This document shows positions 21,841 to 27,187 of a DNA stretch of 27,187 bases, one piece after another. The stretch spans positions 1 to 27,187 of the forward strand of contig ML769993.1 of NCBI GenBank assembly GCA_009733575.1. Direction: 5' to 3'. The DNA comes from Gymnopus androsaceus JB14 (lineage: Eukaryota; Basidiomycota; Agaricomycetes; Agaricales; Omphalotaceae). The notes below the pieces were generated by a model. It did no database searches, had not been told where the DNA came from, and worked only from the letters and a program-made list of their open reading frames with translations. Both the position numbers and the translations under genes were made by a program. Every line of letters begins with the position of its first letter. Positions within the stretch are counted from its first letter, which is position 1.

Positions 21841-24210
21841 TCAATACTCACGTTGACTAGTGGGGTACTCTGGGGGCATTTCATCTTCCCTCCATTCTTC
21901 CGGCTGTAATCTCTCATTCAGTATCCTCACAAGCTCTGCAGTTGACAAGTTTCTCCCAGATCTTGCGGCTTCAGCCTCTAACTCTGCAATTGCATTGATT
22001 CGCTGTTGAGCTGTACCTATGTGCGCAGTGCGTTTTTGTGGCAAAACCTTCAGTGAACCACTCAAGGAAGAGGAGGTTACTGTATAAGGATTCTGCACTG
22101 CGGAATCATCCATGACAATAGCATTTTCCAAAGCATTTGGGTGCTTCATGCTCCTTTTGCGCAAAAGTACAAACCAAAATGCACATAAGATCAATGCAAT
22201 GAACCCCAGGCCTCCAATCAATCCTCCTGCTATAACAGCAGTATGTGATGTGCTTGGATTTGTAGACCCAGACCTGGAGCCTGAGGGCTCGGGTGATGAA
22301 GAACCCGTTGGTACTGATCTTGTAGTCTGGTTGGCCAAAGATATTGCACTGATAAGGACACTGAGTGCATCAGTTTGGTTATCAGGGGAGAATTGAGATG
22401 ATGGAGGTCCCATCCATGCATCAGCGTATATATTACTTCCATTCTGAGTCGCCAGGTCAAGAAGAGCGTTGTACTGGATAAGAACCGTATTCATAAAACT
22501 ATCCCGATGATCATGAACTTGATAGCGTAAAGATAGCTCACCTGGACTCCAAGATAAGCCTCAATGTACGAGCGCAATTCTGGAGAAGTAGAATTTTGGG
22601 AATACATTGAAATTAAGCCATTGACAAGGTTCCGGTCACCGGTATCTTGAGCTAATTATTATGACCATCAGCGAAGATAGATATTCAAAAATAAATATCC
22701 AGACACACTTCCGTCTGCAAGTACACCATTAGGGCCTTGCCATAAAGTGGTTGTAGTTGCTGCTACCACAGTTTGTTCAACTCTTCAAAAAAAAAACAAA
22801 AATTAGTACTTGATACCTATTACTGACTGCAGAGGAACTTACATTTGCTGAGTGGTTGGATTTTGTGTGACTGATGCCAATATTCCTAACCCAGCCATCA
22901 GCAGGCCATTATCAATTGGCGATTGAGCGAATGCATCTGGGGAGCATGAATTGTTTTCCGCAGATATTCCATCGTGAACAAGTCCGTCAGTAGCATTATA
23001 TAAGTGAGATATAATGAAATCCGATGATTGAATAGCTGCATCCAGGTAGGTACTGTTCTCTGTGGCCTGATAGAGGAGAGCAGAGACCCTATCAGAAAAA
23101 TGAGAAATAAGCGAAGGGATAAACGCATGTAGCATACAGTAGAAAGCTCCTGTTGGAAATATGAGTACCGCCGATAATAGTCACGGTAGCAAATACTTAT
23201 TACTATCAACTACATACCCAGTAGACTGCGCAGATAAGTCTGTATCATTCGCAACGGTCGTCTTTGCACTTGTTAGAATATGAGTTCACTAGATCAAGAA
23301 AGAGGGCTCACTGAAAATGTACCGCCAGCCATGGTATCTGCCCAAAGAAGGTACTAAGAGAGATTTAAAGGTCAAGAAATACAGACTTACTGCCTGAACA
23401 AGACTGGAGAATAGGAAAAGATTTCAAACTCATGACACCAGACTCGATTTCACTGGCAGAAAGTGTGTACCGGTTTCCTGAGTTCCATGAGACCTCGGCA
23501 AAGTTCAAAAAATCTGAATCATTGTATGCAAAATAGGCATGGACTGCTGCATATCCATAAGTACTTAGGGCCCTGAAAGTAAGTAAAGAAGTAAAGACAC
23601 CGATCCCATGGAATGACTTACAGCCCAAAAACCAACTGATATGAACCAAGCACATGAGCCCATCTGACTAAATCCATTTGACAGAATATAAAACTGACAC
23701 TATTGTAATATATTATATCAGCGGGCAATAATTCCTAAAGGTTCTGATATACATACAACTCATCTAGAAAATCTGTTCTGGTAATTTCAGCTTGTGGGAA
23801 GTAGGTGTCCTTCAAGACATCCTTGAATTTTGTCTGATTTGTTAATCCATCAAGGTCTGCCATTTGAGCATAGAGACTCGCTGCAGTTTCATAAGCAGTG
23901 TCTGGTGCACAAGTTGAATATTTTTCTGCGCCAAGCCATGCATGTTTTGCTCACCAAAACCTGAGAATTGCCCCGTTGTTACATTGACGAAGTCAAGTGC
24001 CTTTTCCAATGCAGCACTTGCAATTGATATACGTTCCTCCATTAGTGTGGTGATGTTCGGTTTCTGAAAATGAAATACAACACTGGAATAAGGCTGTGGC
24101 CAACAGGATATTCATGTCATTATAGCTACCCTCCAGGAAGACAAAGGTGTGAAGGATTGTGCATCGACAAGGCAGGGAAGAAGTATAGCTTGTAGGAAGT
24201 AGATAAACAT
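21841..24210 (-). CDS. GH76-type glycosidase with membrane anchor
   Basis: Twelve exons join in phase to 1764 nt (587 codons plus stop): 24210-24130, 24063-23955, 23925-23757, 23699-23622, 23572-23391, 23337-23312, 23261-23218, 23149-23138, 23088-22843, 22782-22709, 22651-22542 and 22473-21841. Residues 1-18 form a signal peptide ending near VDAQS. The middle matches fungal glycoside hydrolase family 76 (alpha-1,6-mannanase-like) by segments such as YGYAAVHAY, MAGGTFS, VSALLYQAT and NIYADAWMGPPSS. A Ser/Pro/Thr-rich linker, one transmembrane helix (AVIAGGLIGG through WFVLL) and a charged cytoplasmic tail follow. The usual GH76 Asp-Asp pair is not obvious, so activity is uncertain. A GTGAGT just before the stop could be a donor for a further small exon. 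No lesion is visible. Confidence 0.85.
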
Positions 24211-25129
24211 TGAGAGAGAAAATATCAGGTCTGTGACCCTCTGTTGTTAGTTTTATAAAGATTGTAAAAGGTGTTGTTTTGATTGACCAGCCTGACCGGG
24301 TTGCCGGGTTGCCCACAAGTACGTACTATTAAATATATAGAGTACTATACAGTTCTGTACTGTAAATATAGTACATGGAAACCGGGTTGCGAGGAAAACC
24401 GAGATAAATTGGAGTGTGAGCAAAGTAACTTGTCGGGCTAAATTGTCCCATTGAGTCAAGTTAACTTGTTTTTTCCCGCGCTTGCAGCCAAGACTCGGCG
24501 AAATGTATCCAACTTGCATTTTACTAGCGAGCCAATGTCAATGAGTTATGTCATATTTTGACCATCATTATTGTGCCTTTATGTATCTACTGAGGGACCG
24601 TAATGTATTCCACAGCTGTAAAGCACTGCCTCTACAACATATGTAGCAGATTGCTGTCAACTGCTATTGAAAATTTTCAATAGTGTGTATCCGTATCACA
24701 CCGTTTTGAATACGGCGATAGCCGTATGCGGGACGGTGTCCATCCCTAATTGCAATTGATTAAGTCAGTTCATATCCTTCAGGCCGCCTGACCCAGCGGG
24801 TGCTGCTGAACTGATGAATTGAAATTTGCACGCATATAGGTAGGGCTCCGCTTCGGAACCACATGTATGGTATGCAAATATATATATAACAACCACCACC
24901 ATCTCCAAAGGTCAACCGAGTTTTATTGACGATTCTATCCTTTTCCTATTACTGGATCACCACAGAACTCCGGAAAGAATTTTTCAAGGTCACTATCTAC
25001 TTGAGTCCCAGGTTTGGAAAATTTTTGGATTCATTTGTCTTGCTGGCGTCGTTTTCAGTGATGAGCTCACCGATTTTTTTCAAAGTTTCAACTTTTTACT
25101 TCGGAATGAATGGCCCGCTCCATTTCTCT
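24211..25129. other. Upstream flank of the GH76 gene with palindromes
   Basis: This includes the GH76 promoter side and A/T-rich sequence near 24325-24370. The palindrome cluster at 24664-24739 is listed separately. No gene is supported in 24740-25129. Confidence 0.4.
24664..24739. repeat. Perfect 20-bp palindrome and adjacent nested hairpin
   Basis: CTATTGAAAATTTTCAATAG (24664-24683) is its own reverse complement. Fifteen bases later ACACCGT (24698-24704) pairs with ACGGTGT (24733-24739), and inside it ATACGGC (24710-24716) pairs with GCCGTAT (24721-24727). Confidence 0.85.
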
Positions 25130-25284
25130 GGGTTTCACGACGTCAATATATTCTACCGAGTTTCGCGTTGTCAGCGCTTTTCCTTGCTTGGCGGTTGCGG
25201 CTTGATGGGTTTCACGGCGTCAGTATGATTCTATTGAGTTTCGCGTTGTCAGCGTTTTTCATTGCTTGGTGGTCGCAGCTTGAT
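25130..25284 (+). repeat. Two tandem copies of a 77-78 bp unit
   Basis: Unit 1 (25130-25206) and unit 2 (25207-25284) both run GGGTTTCACG.CGTCA to GC.GCTTGAT and share GAGTTTCGCGTTGTCAGCG in full. About ten differences separate them, so the duplication is not recent. Confidence 0.88.
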
Positions 25285-25814
25285 GATTCCATATCCCAAG
25301 AGCGCCGCCTCTGTTGCCATTCATGTCGAATCCCCTGAACATGCCGTACTACATTGTGATTCCGACCTCACTACCTTAGTTATCATGCCTTCCGAGCCAG
25401 TATTTCCACAAAAATTGCCATACCTACATCTCTCTGAGATGGAGAGGTGTTACATCTGCTGAAACGTCTCCTCTTTGAATGGGAGCTCATTCCAATCACC
25501 TCCAGATTCATTCACGATACTGTCTCTCAGTGGAAACAGACCCAGCTCTACCATATGCCTGGCCTCACCTCAGGCCTTTAGGATCCTACATTTCCTTTCT
25601 ATTTGGTTTCTCCTACTCCTCCTTCCACACAATACTACTAGTCTTTCTTATTTTGGGTTTGGGAGAGCTTTCGGTTAATATCTTTTCTATATTTGTTTGG
25701 ACTTTACTTTGCTCCCCTGACCAGCCACAGAAAACCTCTCCTCTAAGTGGGCTGAGTTAGACTTGTGGTACAGTTTTAGAATGAGCGCGGCTCAGATCAG
25801 CACTTTCACAAGTG
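25285..25814. other. Possible coding relic, unrecognised
   Basis: Short frames around 25290-25460 (beginning IPYPKSAAS) and 25465-25580 (FEWELIPITSRF) look protein-like but lie in different frames and end at stops. I do not recognise the family. This may be an eroded gene fragment. Confidence 0.25.
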
Positions 25815-25975
25815 TATGGAGGTATGGGACCATACACTCCATACAAACTCCATACATGGTCAGGATGTATGACTTCTACAACATTGCAAAGTTTCCATAC
25901 CCGATGTATGAAAACTCCCATACTATCTCCATACTCAATGCATACTGTCCTTTCCTGTACTGTCCATGCATCCTT
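25815..25975. repeat. CCATAC/GTATGG-rich segment
   Basis: The hexamer CCATAC or its complement GTATGG recurs about eight times in 160 bp, in both orientations, with related CATAC and TGTATG variants. The pattern resembles a degenerate hairpin-forming repeat. Confidence 0.6.
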
Positions 25976-26250
25976 TGGATGAAATACACACATACAAAAG
26001 ATAGAACAAGTATGTATATTGCAAGGACAATATAAAATACACCATATAGATTAAAGAGTAGCTATAAGCCTATAGCATGTATGTACTATCATCACCTACA
26101 TTGATCACTATTGAAGACCATAAGCTCTAACAGCACTAACACCCAACCAAAGCAGCATAATGCCTGATGGAAAATGAGGAGCTTGAAAATGCACTCAATG
26201 TACATCTGGAGTATCATTGTGCAGCAATGTAAAGGCCCCCGATTAACGCT
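25976..26250. other. Unassigned stretch
   Basis: No gene or clear repeat is recognised here. Confidence 0.4.
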
Positions 26251-26412
26251 AAGTCATTTATTGAGTTGGTGTACTTGACCTGGTCTTGGTGTTTCACCTT
26301 GGATATGCAAAGTTGTTTGTTGAGTTGTCGTACTTGACCCATGCTTCAGTGTTCGTGCAGATATGCAAAGTCATATGTTGAGTTGGCATACTTGACCCGG
26401 GCTTTGGTGTTT
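26251..26412 (+). repeat. Three degenerate tandem copies of a 58-59 bp unit
   Basis: Units start at 26251, 26310 and 26368 with AAGT..TTGTTGAGTTG-like sequence and share GTACTTGACC, TTGGTGTT-like and ATATGCA segments. The third unit is incomplete. Confidence 0.75.
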
Positions 26413-26650
26413 GCTTTTCCCCCTTTGATTAGTTCAGTGCATCATTGTACGTTAGTTGACTTTTCACAACCTTCCTCCAGTACAAACCTTGTTCATTTGC
26501 ACTGCCTGTGCCTCTGCCAAATGCTTTCTTTATGAATCAAATAGCAGTAGAGGGAACCTTTGACAACCTCCTTCCTTGCATTAGTTGAACCTTTTGGTTT
26601 GAATCTGATCAGGGTGATTGTTATTTGGTTGGACTACAGTGGCTGCCAAA

Positions 26651-27187
26651 CAACTACCAGGGCAGCTTTTCTCAGGAAAGTGGTTTTATACTTAAGTAAT
26701 TCTTAGAATGTTCCTAAGAATTAAAGTTATCCTAAATTGTAAGTAACAATTATACTTAAGTATAGGCATAACTAACTCATGCAAGATCATCTTGAAATGG
26801 GTGATTATGAAGTAAAAGTAAAAGTAATAAAGTAAAGTAAGTAATATCTTATATCCTCTGCAAACTTTAGTTTAAAGTAAAATACCAGTTCAGCTGTGTA
26901 AGTAATAAAGTAAAGTAAGTTATTCAAAGTATTAGCAAAGTAAAGTAGGTAGGACAGAAGAAAGCCATGAGCAAGGCATAAGTTTCTAAAGAAAATACTA
27001 AGCAGAGAGTATATGAGTCCTACTGAATTGTAGTGGTAGTAGAGTGAGAGTCGATAGGATGAGATGGTAAAGGTAAGAGTTGAAGAGAGGTGGTGTCAAT
27101 GAGGACCCATTGGGTCTTTATATATATGTAGGAAAAATCACATGATATTCCAAGAGAACAATAGAAACTGTTCATTGTCTTGCCAAA
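26651..27187. mobile_element. Non-autonomous 1.1 kb TIR element, copy 2, cut by window end
   Basis: From CAACTACCAGGGCAGC onwards the sequence follows copy 1 (19541 to about 20128) nearly base for base, in the same orientation. The main differences are a shorter GTAAA tract and a few small indels, such as loss of the doubled TACTTAAGTA near 26760. The window stops before the TATA-like site and the right inverted repeat of copy 1. Confidence 0.88.

Noticed and set aside
25815..25975. CRISPR-like array
   Set aside because: The CCATAC units are too short, irregularly spaced and in both orientations, and the genome is eukaryotic.

Overview
The window reads as nuclear DNA of a filamentous basidiomycete, most likely a mushroom-forming Agaricomycete. 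Genes are split by many 45-70 bp introns with GT..AG ends. The protein families recognised (a GH76 glycosidase with a C-terminal membrane anchor, a TET/JBP-type 2-oxoglutarate dioxygenase, Mutator-like transposases) are typical of such genomes. Most of the window is mobile DNA; only a tRNA-Ser gene and the GH76 gene look like ordinary host genes. All calls come from reading the sequence by eye, without alignment software.

Layout. (1) 42-4775: a Mutator-like (MULE) DNA transposon with terminal inverted repeats, subterminal TCAC-rich repeats and a decayed multi-exon transposase. (2) 5083-5184: intron-containing tRNA-Ser(AGA), minus strand. (3) 5254-17413: a proposed 12.2 kb transposon bounded by imperfect inverted repeats (about 30 bp) and an identical 10-bp direct repeat (CAGCGTCGAT) on each side. 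It holds an intact six-exon gene with paired zinc fingers (+), a captured FAL1/eIF4A3 helicase pseudogene carrying 37-nt tandem duplications (+), a TET/JBP-like dioxygenase gene with all iron and 2OG ligands but broken reading frame (+), and a large DDE transposase pseudogene (-). (4) 17518-21770: MITE-like repeats with nested palindromes, unassigned sequence and a 1.1 kb non-autonomous element. (5) 21841-24210: an intact 12-exon GH76-type gene (-). (6) 24211-27187: palindromes, short tandem repeats and a second copy of the 1.1 kb element running off the window end.

How the parts may work together. If the 12.2 kb unit is one element, it would pair a transposase with a putative zinc-finger DNA-binding protein and an enzyme of the family that oxidises 5-methylcytosine, so it could have counteracted host DNA methylation. 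The captured helicase copy has lost many conserved arginines through CGN-to-TGN changes, which is what deamination of methylated CpG would leave. The transposase and dioxygenase both carry stops or frameshifts, so this copy is probably no longer autonomous.
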